Below, one piece after another: positions 46,542-54,761 of a stretch of 64,000 bases of DNA (positions within the stretch are counted from its first letter, which is position 1; each line of letters opens with the position of its first letter). Under the pieces are notes generated by a model, which was given only the letters and a program-made list of their open reading frames with translations, was not told where the DNA came from and searched no databases. The translations under genes and the position numbers were made by a program. This stretch comes from an uncultured Opitutia bacterium (GTDB lineage: Bacteria > Verrucomicrobiota > Verrucomicrobiia > Opitutales > Opitutaceae): assembly GCA_903919985.1 (NCBI GenBank), contig CAIXKG010000004.1, positions 1 through 64,000 of the forward strand. Direction: 5' to 3'.

Positions 46542-48191
46542 TCATTCCGATTTTTTGCGGGGCCGCGGACGGCGCCCGCCTTTTTCACTGCCAGCGTCGT
46601 CTTCGGCAAACTTCGTGGCTTTCGCGTTCAACCAGATTTCGTCCTTCGCGTTTTTGTTTAGCCAGAAAATTTCTCCCGCATGTTCGACGAACACCGGCTT
46701 TTCGCGCGACTTCCCCGGCACTTTCAAGCCAGCAGCGACCACGGTCGCGAGCAGATCCTCCGGCGAACGCGCGAGCTCAGCCGCGACGCGTTCGAGTTTA
46801 CCGGCGAAGCCACCGGTCTTCGTTTCCTTAAGCAACAAGCGTACTGCGCCCAATACATTACCGGAAACCGACGCGGCCGACTTGGGCTTGGTTACCGCCG
46901 CCACTTCGGCGGCCGGCGCAGGCGCCGGCGGAGTTTGATCCGAGGACGCGGCTGGAGCGGAGACCGTCGATTCCGATGCGGGCGTTTCGTCCCCCTTTTC
47001 ACGTCCATTGATCCAGATGCCGCCGCGCTGATCCTGGTTGAGCCACCAGACATGTTCGCCGATTTCGAGGTTAACCGGCTTGTCGGCCGGTGTTGCAGGC
47101 AACACCAGACCCAGAGCGGCAAAGCTCGCCATTAAATCCGCTTCGCTGCAGCGCAGGGCGCGCGCCAGAAAAGTCGTGCTGCCTGAACCGCCCGGTCCAC
47201 GCCGATTACGGCGCATGAGCGGACGCACTTTTTCCAGGATCTCGATGCCTCCGTCGATCGGCGTGCCCAATGCCGGAGCGACTGTCGCGGGCACCGGGGC
47301 ATCGGACGCGGGCCGGTTGTCAGCTTTGGACGCGCGCGATTCCCGAGGGCGAGGCTGAAACACGGGCGCTTCAGCGCGCGGCACCCCCGCGTTCGAATCA
47401 GCCGGAGCCACGCCGACTCCCGAGGCCCCAGCGACCTCTGCTTCCGGCGGCGCGAAAGGCGTGGCCTTCACCGTCCGGAATACAGGGCGCGGCTTCTCCT
47501 TGGTGTTGATCCACAGTTCGCCGCGGCGGTTGATGTTGAGCCAAAAAAGATCGCCGTCGAATTCGACGTAGGCGGGCAGTGAATCCTCGTCTTCGGGGAC
47601 CACAAATCCGCATTCTTTCAGCGCGCCGATGACATCGGCGTCGCTGAAATCCCATTTCTTCGCGAGATAATCGACGCCCACCGACATGCCGGGACCGCGT
47701 TGATTGCGGCGCATGTGGGGCTTCATCGCTTCGAAAAACGACGGTAGTTCCTCCTCCTGGCCGAGCTTGTCCCATTCGTCCTTCGGCGCTTCGTCTTCCT
47801 GCAATTCAGGATCGCCGTCGCGTTCCGTGTCACGCAGTCGGCGGAAACCATCTTCGGGCGCGGCTTTTTCGGCGATCACGCTCTCGGGCTTTTCCTCGGC
47901 GATCGCGGACGGCGCTGCGGCCGTCGCGTTTTTGAACTTAGCCTCGAATTCCGCCCGGAGTTTTTCCGCTTCCGTCTTGGCCGCGGCGGCCGCGGCATCC
48001 TGCAACGTCCAGTCACGCTGCGTCGAGCGACGCGCGAGGCCGGTGAAGGCGAGCATGTTCTCCGGTTGGCTATAAAACGAAATGATCTCCCACTCTTCTT
48101 TGCCGAGATCGTTTAAAAATTTTTCCATGAGCACGGGCGTGGCGAAACCGCCGCGGCCGCTCGTGATAACCTTATATTCCCAAAGTGACAT
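46542..48191 (-). CDS. DUF4177-like protein with three tandem copies of an uncharacterised module
   Basis: The 549-residue protein opens with a DUF4177-like domain (LWEYKVITSGRGG, LNDLGKEEWEIISFYS), then a charged Ala-rich coiled segment, then three diverged copies of a module of about 85 residues. Each copy has a helical start (MKPHMRRNQRGPG, VRPLMRRNRRGPG and a diverged third near RLLLKETKTGG), a winged-helix-like middle with a GLxVP core (GFVVPEDED, GLVLPATPA, GLKVPGKSR), and a beta-hairpin end (LFWLNINRRGELWINTKEK, VWWLNQDQRGGIWINGREK, IFWLNKNAKDEIWLNAKAT). Pro/Ala linkers join them. The basic tail GGRRPRPRKKSE could contact nucleic acid. I do not recognise a described function. Confidence 0.85.
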   Translation of the reverse strand: MSLWEYKVITSGRGGFATPVLMEKFLNDLGKEEWEIISFYSQPENMLAFTGLARRSTQRDWTLQDAAAAAAKTEAEKLRAEFEAKFKNATAAAPSAIAEEKPESVIAEKAAPEDGFRRLRDTERDGDPELQEDEAPKDEWDKLGQEEELPSFFEAMKPHMRRNQRGPGMSVGVDYLAKKWDFSDADVIGALKECGFVVPEDEDSLPAYVEFDGDLFWLNINRRGELWINTKEKPRPVFRTVKATPFAPPEAEVAGASGVGVAPADSNAGVPRAEAPVFQPRPRESRASKADNRPASDAPVPATVAPALGTPIDGGIEILEKVRPLMRRNRRGPGGSGSTTFLARALRCSEADLMASFAALGLVLPATPADKPVNLEIGEHVWWLNQDQRGGIWINGREKGDETPASESTVSAPAASSDQTPPAPAPAAEVAAVTKPKSAASVSGNVLGAVRLLLKETKTGGFAGKLERVAAELARSPEDLLATVVAAGLKVPGKSREKPVFVEHAGEIFWLNKNAKDEIWLNAKATKFAEDDAGSEKGGRRPRPRKKSE

Positions 48192-48249
48192 AGAGAGTGG
48201 TTGAAGAAGCTAAAGTTAACCCATCCCAAATGGTCCCCGGCTTGCCGAG

Positions 48250-49419
48250 TCAAATCGCGACGAAGCCGATTGCCACGGCGTGCTGCGCGGCCCTGCCAAC
48301 GACTATTTGCGAGACCAATGGAGGCGGGGTGTCCTCGCGCACGCCCAGACCGCAGGCCTCGTGATTCACGATCCACACGCCGCACACCGGTCGGTTACCA
48401 CCGTCAAACACCGGGATCGGCGCGATCGCTTGAAACACAAAACCCTCGGTGCCGTAGTCGCCGCCGTTTTCCTCGACCGTTCGCCCGTCCTCGACCAGCG
48501 CAACGTTGGCTCCCTCACGACTGAGGCGCGGTTTCTTGACGTAGCTCGCGCGGGTGCCCGCGGCGTCGACGAAAGGCCCGGGCGTTTCGTAGGCCGGCAG
48601 CAAATTGGCGTGACCGGGAAACAGTTCCCACAGCACGGGCAGCAGGCCTTTGTTGCTCAAAAGCAATTTCCACGGCGGCTCGATGAAAAGATTCGGCGCC
48701 GACTCGACGTACTCGGCGAACGGCTCGTGCCACATCCACTCCCACGGATAAAGTTTGAACAGCGCCTCAATTGCAGTCCCGCGTTCATCGACAAATCGTT
48801 TCGCCCCGGTGTCCCAGCCAAGGGCGTCGATCGCCGTGCAGTGCACGCCGAAACCCGCCTGCGTGCAGGTGTCGGCGAGATACGCGAGCGTCTGCTCGTC
48901 CTCCGGCAGATCGCGTACGCCAGCGAAATGAACGCTATCGCTCGCCACATGGCGCCATGCCTCGATTAAGCGCTCGTGGATGGAATTGAACTGGTCGCCC
49001 TCGGGAAATCGCTCCTTCAACCAATGCCATTGGACGACCGACGCCTCCACGAGGGCAGTAGGGGTGTCCGCGTTGTACTCGAGCATTTTCGGCGGCGAGC
49101 TTCCGTCATAAGCGAGATCGAAACGCCCGTACACGCTCGGATCGTCGCGTTCCCACGAGGCCAGGATCGCCGGCACCGCGCGCTCCGGAATGCCGAGGCG
49201 CGACCACCATCCGCGATCGACGACCGCTTGGGCCGCCTCGATGCACAGCGCATGCAGCGTGTTGGCGGCCGCTTCGAGTTCGTCGACTTCCCGCGCGCTC
49301 AATTCGTAATACGCGCTTTCGTCCCAATATGGTCCGGTGTCGTGCGTGTGATACGTAAAGCCGAGGGCCTCGACTTGCGCGCGCCAATCCACGCGCGGTG
49401 AGAGCGAAAGACGTTTCAT
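48250..49419 (-). CDS. Glutathionylspermidine-synthase-like ATP-grasp ligase (YjfC/YgiC type)
   Basis: The 389-residue protein matches the C-terminal synthetase domain of glutathionylspermidine synthase, as in YjfC/YgiC: YHTHDTGPYWDESAYYELSA, YGRFDLAYDGSSPPKMLEYN, ADTPTALVEASVVQWHW, LYPWEWMWHEPFAEYV, SNKGLLPVLWELFPGHANLL, the ATP-binding YVKKPRLSREGANVALVEDG, and GFVFQAIAPIPVFDGGNRPV. The amidase half is absent, so glutathionylspermidine itself may not be the product. It follows DUF1190-like and DUF350 genes, the arrangement seen in the yjfL-yjfM-yjfC cluster. Confidence 0.93.
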   Translation of the reverse strand: MKRLSLSPRVDWRAQVEALGFTYHTHDTGPYWDESAYYELSAREVDELEAAANTLHALCIEAAQAVVDRGWWSRLGIPERAVPAILASWERDDPSVYGRFDLAYDGSSPPKMLEYNADTPTALVEASVVQWHWLKERFPEGDQFNSIHERLIEAWRHVASDSVHFAGVRDLPEDEQTLAYLADTCTQAGFGVHCTAIDALGWDTGAKRFVDERGTAIEALFKLYPWEWMWHEPFAEYVESAPNLFIEPPWKLLLSNKGLLPVLWELFPGHANLLPAYETPGPFVDAAGTRASYVKKPRLSREGANVALVEDGRTVEENGGDYGTEGFVFQAIAPIPVFDGGNRPVCGVWIVNHEACGLGVREDTPPPLVSQIVVGRAAQHAVAIGFVAI

Positions 49420-49473
49420 CGCCCGCCGACTCCCTCATCACGTTGTCCCTTACTGACACGCCGCTCCGCGCCC

Positions 49474-49511
49474 GGCCACTTGTAACCTAATAGGTTACAA
49501 GTGGCCTTTTT
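49474..49511 (+). terminator. Perfect 15-bp hairpin with T tract, facing against its neighbours
   Basis: GGCCACTTGTAACCT and AGGTTACAAGTGGCC are perfect inverted copies around AAT, followed on the plus strand by five Ts. This is an ideal plus-strand terminator, but both flanking genes run on the minus strand in one apparent operon. Either it stops antisense transcription, or as minus-strand RNA it is a stable intra-operon hairpin between the DUF1190-like and synthetase genes. Confidence 0.75.
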
Positions 49512-49569
49512 CCCGAGTGAAACGGGCGGGATCGAAAACGGCGGAAACGGGGGCATGAACTTTCGATTT

Positions 49570-50130
49570 TCAAGACGCGGCCGGATGCGACGACGAGCCG
49601 AAGCCGCCGTGCAAAACCGGCGCGGACCGCGGCGCCGCGGCCGAACCCGGACGTTGCGCCGTCGGGACGGTCGGCGTGGAGGATTGGAATCGCGACAGCC
49701 CGCCGGAGCTTCCGCTCCTGAAACCCCGCGTCGCGAAACTGTTGCCCGCTGCTTGGGCCTGGCGCTGTTGCTCGCGCAATTCAACGTCATCGGGTTGAGC
49801 CGCGCTCCGCCACACGCCGCCCCGAAACCACCCGCGACCGGCCTCGTATGAGTTATAGGGCAGCGGAAACCACATATGATAGGGCAAGTGATAATAACCA
49901 CGCCCCTGCTGAAACGCGTTGTTCGGGTACTCGGTAGCGGCGTTCGCGAGCGGCGGCAATTCGTCCACCAGGATTTCCTCCGTCGGCGAACAACGGGAGA
50001 GGCTGAAGGCGAGCGGCAGTCCGATCGCGCCGGCGGCGATCAGCAAAGGTGTCAGCACCTGGCGCGACATCCGCGACCGGGCCGGGCCGGCACCGGCGCA
50101 GAGACTACGCGAATCGGGATCGATCTTCAC
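49570..50130 (-). CDS. DUF1190-like (YjfM/YgiB-type) exported small protein
   Basis: The 186-residue protein starts at GTG 50130, overlapping the DUF350 stop by 4 bases (GTGA). A hydrophobic leader SRQVLTPLLIAAGAIGLPLA ends near SLSRCSPTEEIL, where the Cys could be a lipobox. The mature part is Tyr/Gly/Ser-rich (NNAFQQGRGYYHLPYHMWFP, AGRGWFRGGVWRSAA) and ends in a Ser/Gly/Pro-rich low-complexity tail. Position between a DUF350 gene and a YjfC-like ligase supports the YjfM/DUF1190 assignment; the sequence similarity alone is modest. Confidence 0.7.
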   Translation of the reverse strand: MKIDPDSRSLCAGAGPARSRMSRQVLTPLLIAAGAIGLPLAFSLSRCSPTEEILVDELPPLANAATEYPNNAFQQGRGYYHLPYHMWFPLPYNSYEAGRGWFRGGVWRSAAQPDDVELREQQRQAQAAGNSFATRGFRSGSSGGLSRFQSSTPTVPTAQRPGSAAAPRSAPVLHGGFGSSSHPAAS

Positions 50131-50393
50131 CCCATGATCGCCGCCGCGACGACGATACACACGCCGATGATCACGGCCGCACCGATGAGGGCTGCGGCGG
50201 TGTTGCGATGCTTGAGAATCTCCTCGTGCAAGTTCCCCGGCGTGCAAACGTCGAAGAGCTTATAGCCGACAATCGCGAGGCCGATGCCGAGCAGCGAAAA
50301 CAGCACCGTGTAGAGCACGGCCTGTCCGAGCGAAGCCGCGTGCCAGTCGAGACCCGACTGCGCGAGCGGAAGCGAAGCAGGGATGGATGTCAT
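50127..50393 (-). CDS. DUF350 membrane protein (YjfL-like)
   Basis: This 88-residue membrane protein has two hydrophobic stretches (LGQAVLYTVLFSLLGIGLAI and AALIGAAVIIGVCIVVAAAI) separated by YKLFDVCTPGNLHEEILKHR, the DUF350 hallmark. ATG 50393 gives a short soluble N-terminus. It is the first gene of the operon DUF350 - DUF1190-like - YjfC-like. The operon is divergent from the TonB-receptor operon across a 211-bp promoter region in which I could not identify clear boxes. Confidence 0.88.
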   Translation of the reverse strand: MTSIPASLPLAQSGLDWHAASLGQAVLYTVLFSLLGIGLAIVGYKLFDVCTPGNLHEEILKHRNTAAALIGAAVIIGVCIVVAAAIMG

Positions 50394-50604
50394 GTGAAAT
50401 GAACGAACGCGGCCGAACACGCGGACGCAGACCGGCGCGTAAATAATATCCGGCGGATTTAGAAAAATCGCCGTGCAGTCCAACGCGTCGCCAAGCCGTT
50501 GGGACGATGAGCGGACATCCATTATGTACGCGTAATCTGTTCTTCCCCGGAACGTGACCTGCGCGGGTTGTATTCCGCAAATCGCGATCTTCGCATCAGA
50601 GCGC

Positions 50605-52833
50605 ATGAAAGCATTTCCCTTGAGCCTCACCGCGCTGTGCTACGTCGCATGCGCCATCCCCGTCACCTACTCACAAGTAGCCGCGATTGCCTTCGCGAGT
50701 TCCAATTCACCGAACACAGCCGACGGTTCGAAAGAAAAGACCGTTCGACTCGAAGAAATCGAAGTGACCGAAAAGCGCACATCCGCGCTGACGCAAGCCC
50801 CGGTCGAGAGCCGGCTGGATACCGTCCAGCCGCAGTCGATCGTGGAGGTCTCCACGATCAACAACTCAATCGCGCCCTCCGCGGACTACACGATGATCGC
50901 CAATCTCACGCCCAGCGTGACGACCGTGCAGGCGAACGGCCCCGGCCTAAGCGAGGCAAAGAACATTCTCCGCGGTTTCACCGACGGCCAATACAACATC
51001 ACTTTCGACGGCATTCCTTTCAGCGATAACAATTCGTTCTCGCACCACTCCACGAGTTATTTTCCGGCGAAGCTTATCGGCCGCATGATTGTCGATCGCG
51101 GGCCGGGTACGGCGAGCACGATCGGACAAGCGACGTTCGGCGGGACGATGGCCATGCTGTCCAAGGATCCGCGAACCACCGACGGCATTGTACCGACGCT
51201 CAGCTACGGGAGCTTCCGGACCTTCGTCGGGCACCTTGAGGGGAGCTCGGCAAATTTCGCTCCGCTCGGCGGCGCCTCCACGATCGCGAGTTACCAGTAC
51301 CTGACTTCGGACGGCTTCCTCACGCATTCGTACGAACGCCGGCACACGCTCTACTTCAAGCATCTCCAGCCCGTCGGCCCGCACACCACCCTGACGTTTC
51401 TCACCACTGAAAACTGGATCAAGTTCGGCACGCCACCTTCTGTCACGCAGGCCACCATCGACGCCAAGGGGCGCGATTACGGCCTGGTCGACGATGCGAA
51501 CAATATCCTATCGCCGCTCTACAACTATCAGAAGAAGGAAGCGGACTTCAGCTACATCGGACTGGAGACCGATCTCGGTGGAGGCTGGCACGTCGGCAAC
51601 AAGGTGGGCACGTACCTCTACGACAACGACAGCTACCAGACGCCGACCCAGGGAACCAAGACCGCGAAGGCCAACATCGGTGGCACCTACCAATTGAACT
51701 ACTATCGCGCGTGGTTCGATCACGCGGAGCTCACCCACGAGGACGAACATGGCACATTCAAGACCGGCGGCTGGGGCGAGTACGTCCGCAATGATCGTTA
51801 TCAATACCTGATCGATTATACTCGCGGCGGCGTCCTCGATTTCAATGTCGCGACGACTGCACCCGACGTGGGGACGCTCGCCGCCACCACGTACCTCATG
51901 AAAAACTACATGCGGACGGCCCAGCTGTTCGCGGAGTACGACTGGCACCCATTGCCCGATCTTTCGATCAACGCCGGCGTGCGATACGCCCATTTCCGTC
52001 GCGACATCGAGGCGCCGGTGAATCAGACGACCCGCCTGCGTTACTTCGGCGAGCGCACGGACACGAACACGATGCCGAGCATCGCGATCAACTATCGTCT
52101 GAAACCCGAGTGGTCCGCGTACGCGCAGGTCGCCAAGGGATTCCTGGCTCCAAATCTCCAGCTATTCTACGTGCCCGAGCCATCGAAGAACAACGTGAAG
52201 CCACAGGAGACGATGAACTACCAGATCGGCACCGTCTATAAGACTGGCCGCCTCAATGCCGACATCGACGCATACTGGATCGATTACAAATACCTGCCCC
52301 TCACGATCACCGATACCGCGACGAGCCAACAGTACTATGCGCTCGCCAGCGGTGCCTACTACAGCGGCATCGAGTCGCAGGCGACGCTTTCGGTCGGGGG
52401 CGGCCTCAGCCTCCACGCCAACGGCTCGATCAACCGGGCGGTCTACAAAAAGTCCAAGCTCGATATCCCCGGCGTTTCGCGCTCCACGGCGCTTCTCGCC
52501 TTGATCTACAACCACGGCGGCTTCTTCGCTTCGCTTTCCGATAAATACGTCGGCGAACAGAAAATTTATGGGTCCGGACTCAATCCCGATATCGCGTCCA
52601 CCCTCAAGGTCAGCGTCGCCGCGCCAAGCCGCTGGTCCGAGGATCTGGCGTTCGGCTACAGCCAGAGCCTCAAGCACCGGAACTTCATCCGGAGCCTGAA
52701 GATCAAGGTGCAGGTCGACAATCTCCTCAATCGCCAGCAGCAGGTCGTCAGCTCGGTCAGCGCCGCGGCGGTGCGATCGTTCATCGTGCTGCCGGGCCGC
52801 AATTACTTCTTCACGTTCTCGGGGGAGTTCTGA
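50605..52833 (+). CDS. TonB-dependent receptor
   Basis: This outer-membrane receptor has 742 residues, starting at ATG 50605 with a signal peptide (KAFPLSLTALCYVACAIPVT). A TonB-box-like VRLEEIEVTEKRTSAL precedes the plug: IANLTPSVTTVQANGPGLSE, NILRGFTDGQYNITFDGIPF, IVDRGPGTASTIGQATFGGT. The barrel ends with aromatic RNYFFTFSGEF. It resembles siderophore/haem-type receptors more than SusC. It is followed after 20 bp by a PepSY-like membrane protein and then a phosphatase, presumably one operon. The ligand is not known; context suggests a phosphorylated or metal-bound nutrient. Confidence 0.93.
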   Translation: MKAFPLSLTALCYVACAIPVTYSQVAAIAFASSNSPNTADGSKEKTVRLEEIEVTEKRTSALTQAPVESRLDTVQPQSIVEVSTINNSIAPSADYTMIANLTPSVTTVQANGPGLSEAKNILRGFTDGQYNITFDGIPFSDNNSFSHHSTSYFPAKLIGRMIVDRGPGTASTIGQATFGGTMAMLSKDPRTTDGIVPTLSYGSFRTFVGHLEGSSANFAPLGGASTIASYQYLTSDGFLTHSYERRHTLYFKHLQPVGPHTTLTFLTTENWIKFGTPPSVTQATIDAKGRDYGLVDDANNILSPLYNYQKKEADFSYIGLETDLGGGWHVGNKVGTYLYDNDSYQTPTQGTKTAKANIGGTYQLNYYRAWFDHAELTHEDEHGTFKTGGWGEYVRNDRYQYLIDYTRGGVLDFNVATTAPDVGTLAATTYLMKNYMRTAQLFAEYDWHPLPDLSINAGVRYAHFRRDIEAPVNQTTRLRYFGERTDTNTMPSIAINYRLKPEWSAYAQVAKGFLAPNLQLFYVPEPSKNNVKPQETMNYQIGTVYKTGRLNADIDAYWIDYKYLPLTITDTATSQQYYALASGAYYSGIESQATLSVGGGLSLHANGSINRAVYKKSKLDIPGVSRSTALLALIYNHGGFFASLSDKYVGEQKIYGSGLNPDIASTLKVSVAAPSRWSEDLAFGYSQSLKHRNFIRSLKIKVQVDNLLNRQQQVVSSVSAAAVRSFIVLPGRNYFFTFSGEF

Positions 52834-52853
52834 GCTCAACTCACAGGCCTGCT

Positions 52854-53222
52854 GTGAAACAGCTCCGTCAGCTTCACCTCTATCTGGGGGTTTTGTTTGC
52901 GCCCCTCCTGGTCTTCTTCTCTGCGACCGGCGCGTGGCAGCTCTTCGGGCTGCACCAAAACGCGAAGGATGGTAGCTACGCCGCTCCCTCACCGCTCGTC
53001 GCCATGGCGGCGGTGCACAAACACTCCCACCTCCCGGGCACGCTGAACCAAGCCGCGACTCCGCTGCGTTGGTTCAGTCTTGCCGCCTCGCTCGGTCTCA
53101 TCGCCACCACGGCCCTTGGGATCGCGATGGCGTTTCGCTACACCGCCAGCCGGGCACGTGTCGCCGGTTGCCTCGCCGCCGGCACCGCCGTGCCGGTCAT
53201 TCTCCTCCTCATCTATCGCTAG
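52854..53222 (+). CDS. Small PepSY-TM-like membrane protein
   Basis: The 122-residue protein starts at GTG 52854. The N-terminal helix KQLRQLHLYLGVLFAPLLVF with FFSATGAWQLFGLHQNAK resembles the first segment of PepSY-associated TM proteins, which often accompany iron-siderophore receptors as reductases or accessory factors. Two further helices follow (FSLAASLGLIATTALGIAMA, LAAGTAVPVILLLIYR). It is much shorter than the usual 350-500-residue PepSY_TM protein and has lost the periplasmic PepSY parts. It lies 20 bp after the receptor and 8 bp before the phosphatase gene. Confidence 0.75.
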   Translation: MKQLRQLHLYLGVLFAPLLVFFSATGAWQLFGLHQNAKDGSYAAPSPLVAMAAVHKHSHLPGTLNQAATPLRWFSLAASLGLIATTALGIAMAFRYTASRARVAGCLAAGTAVPVILLLIYR

Positions 53223-53230
53223 TTTTTCCC

Positions 53231-54757
53231 ATGCACTCCGCTCCCCTCTCCCGCCGCCAGTTCCTCCGGTCCGCCGGAGGCATCACCTTCCTTGCGCTCG
53301 TCCCCACGAGCACCGGGCTCTTCGCCGCCACCGAGAAACTCAAACCCATGTCGGTGCCGGTCTTCACCGCGCTCCCCTACGTGCAACCCGGGCCGCAGGC
53401 GAAACTCGTCCCCGGCGCCGAGATCGCGCGGCTCGCGTGGCAAACCGAAGGCACCGAGGCGAACTTCGAGGTCAGTTTCGGTCGCAACAATTCGTATGGC
53501 CAGACGGCGTCGATCGAGCGCACGTCGCGCGACTACAGCGGGCGGGGCGACAAGGGCAGCCGTTTCAACTACGTCACCGCGTTCGCCGGCCTCCAGCTTG
53601 GCACGGAGTATCGTTATCGCGTACGCTGCAACGGCGCGACCATCGCCGAGGGTTACTTCACGACCCGGCAGCCCCGCGGCCGCAAAATTCGCTTCGCGGC
53701 TTTCGGCGACAACGCCTTTGGCGATCCCGGCGAACGCGCCATCGCTTATCAAGCATACCGCGCCAACCCCGACTTCATCCAGAACACCGGCGACAATGTC
53801 TACGACGCCGGCCTCGACTCGGAATATACCCGTCACTTCTTCCCTGTCTACAACGCCGATCATGCGAGCCCGCAAATCGGCGCGCCACTGCTGCGCTCGA
53901 TCCCGTTCTATGCCGTGCTCGCCAATCATGATGTCGAGGGCTTCATGCCCGAGTCGAAAATTCCCGCGGCCAACTTCGAACTCTACGCCGACGCGCTCGC
54001 TTACTACACCAATTTCCATTTCCCGCTTAACGGTGTGCCGCAGCCGACGTTTCAGACGATGATGCACGGACCGGAAAAACGCCTCGCCGATTTCAAGGCC
54101 TGCGCCGGAGCCCGTTTCCCTACGATGGCGAATTATTCTTACGATGCGGGCGACGCCCACTTCCTTTGCCTCGACTCCAACAACTACACCGACGCCACCG
54201 ATCCGGCACTCCAACAATGGGTCGCAGCTGATCTCAAGGGCAGCGACGCACGCTGGAAATTTGTCACGTTTCATCACGGCGCCTTCAACATCGGCCTGCA
54301 TCACCGCTACGAGCAACAGATGCGGGTACTGGCCCCGATCTTTCAGGAAAACGGCGTCAACTTCGTGCTGAGCGGACACGAGCACAATTACCAGCGCACC
54401 GTTCCGATCCGCTTCACGCCCAAAGACGTCACCAAGGCGCACGCGATCCACACGAAGGCTCGCGGTGTGACAGGTGACTTCAAACTCGACCTCGCATTTG
54501 ATGGCGTGACGAACACGAAGGCGAACGGGGTGATCTACATTACAACCGGAGCCGGCGGAAAATATCTCTACGACCCAGAGTACAACAACGCGCCCGAAAA
54601 ATGGGTGATTCCCGAGGACGGCAATCTGGCATTCACCGTAAAACTGATTTCCGATCGGCACTCGCTCACCGTCTTCGACGTCGAACGCGACGAAGTTCTC
54701 CTCCGACAAATCGACGAGGAGGGCAATGAAATCGATCGCATCCGCGTAACGGCCTGA
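53231..54757 (+). CDS. Tat-exported metallophosphoesterase (purple acid phosphatase-like)
   Basis: The 508-residue protein begins with a twin-arginine signal (SRRQFLRSAGGITFLALVP). An N-terminal fibronectin-like domain (about 60-150, ARLAWQTEGTEANFEVSFGR, TEYRYRVRCNGATI) precedes a calcineurin-like core with metal motifs FAAFGDNAFGDPGERA, FIQNTGDNVYDAGLDSEY, YAVLANHDVEGFM, FVTFHHGAFNIGLHH and VLSGHEHNYQRTVP. The GDxx / GDNVYD / NHD / H / GHxHxY order matches purple acid phosphatase-like enzymes. It would release phosphate from organic esters outside the inner membrane. It ends 4 bp from the convergent kinase gene. It is the third gene of the receptor operon. Confidence 0.93.
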   Translation: MHSAPLSRRQFLRSAGGITFLALVPTSTGLFAATEKLKPMSVPVFTALPYVQPGPQAKLVPGAEIARLAWQTEGTEANFEVSFGRNNSYGQTASIERTSRDYSGRGDKGSRFNYVTAFAGLQLGTEYRYRVRCNGATIAEGYFTTRQPRGRKIRFAAFGDNAFGDPGERAIAYQAYRANPDFIQNTGDNVYDAGLDSEYTRHFFPVYNADHASPQIGAPLLRSIPFYAVLANHDVEGFMPESKIPAANFELYADALAYYTNFHFPLNGVPQPTFQTMMHGPEKRLADFKACAGARFPTMANYSYDAGDAHFLCLDSNNYTDATDPALQQWVAADLKGSDARWKFVTFHHGAFNIGLHHRYEQQMRVLAPIFQENGVNFVLSGHEHNYQRTVPIRFTPKDVTKAHAIHTKARGVTGDFKLDLAFDGVTNTKANGVIYITTGAGGKYLYDPEYNNAPEKWVIPEDGNLAFTVKLISDRHSLTVFDVERDEVLLRQIDEEGNEIDRIRVTA

Positions 54758-54761
54758 ACCC

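Noticed and set aside
50394-50604. Possible Pho box or Fur box upstream of the first receptor operon
   Set aside because: I searched by eye for TGTCA-type direct repeats and for Fur-like AT-rich palindromes; none is convincing.
53219-54709. Minus-strand open frame of about 500 codons opposite the Tat phosphatase
   Set aside because: It is antisense to a gene with a clear Tat signal and metal motifs; it also overlaps the convergent gene boundary without its own context.
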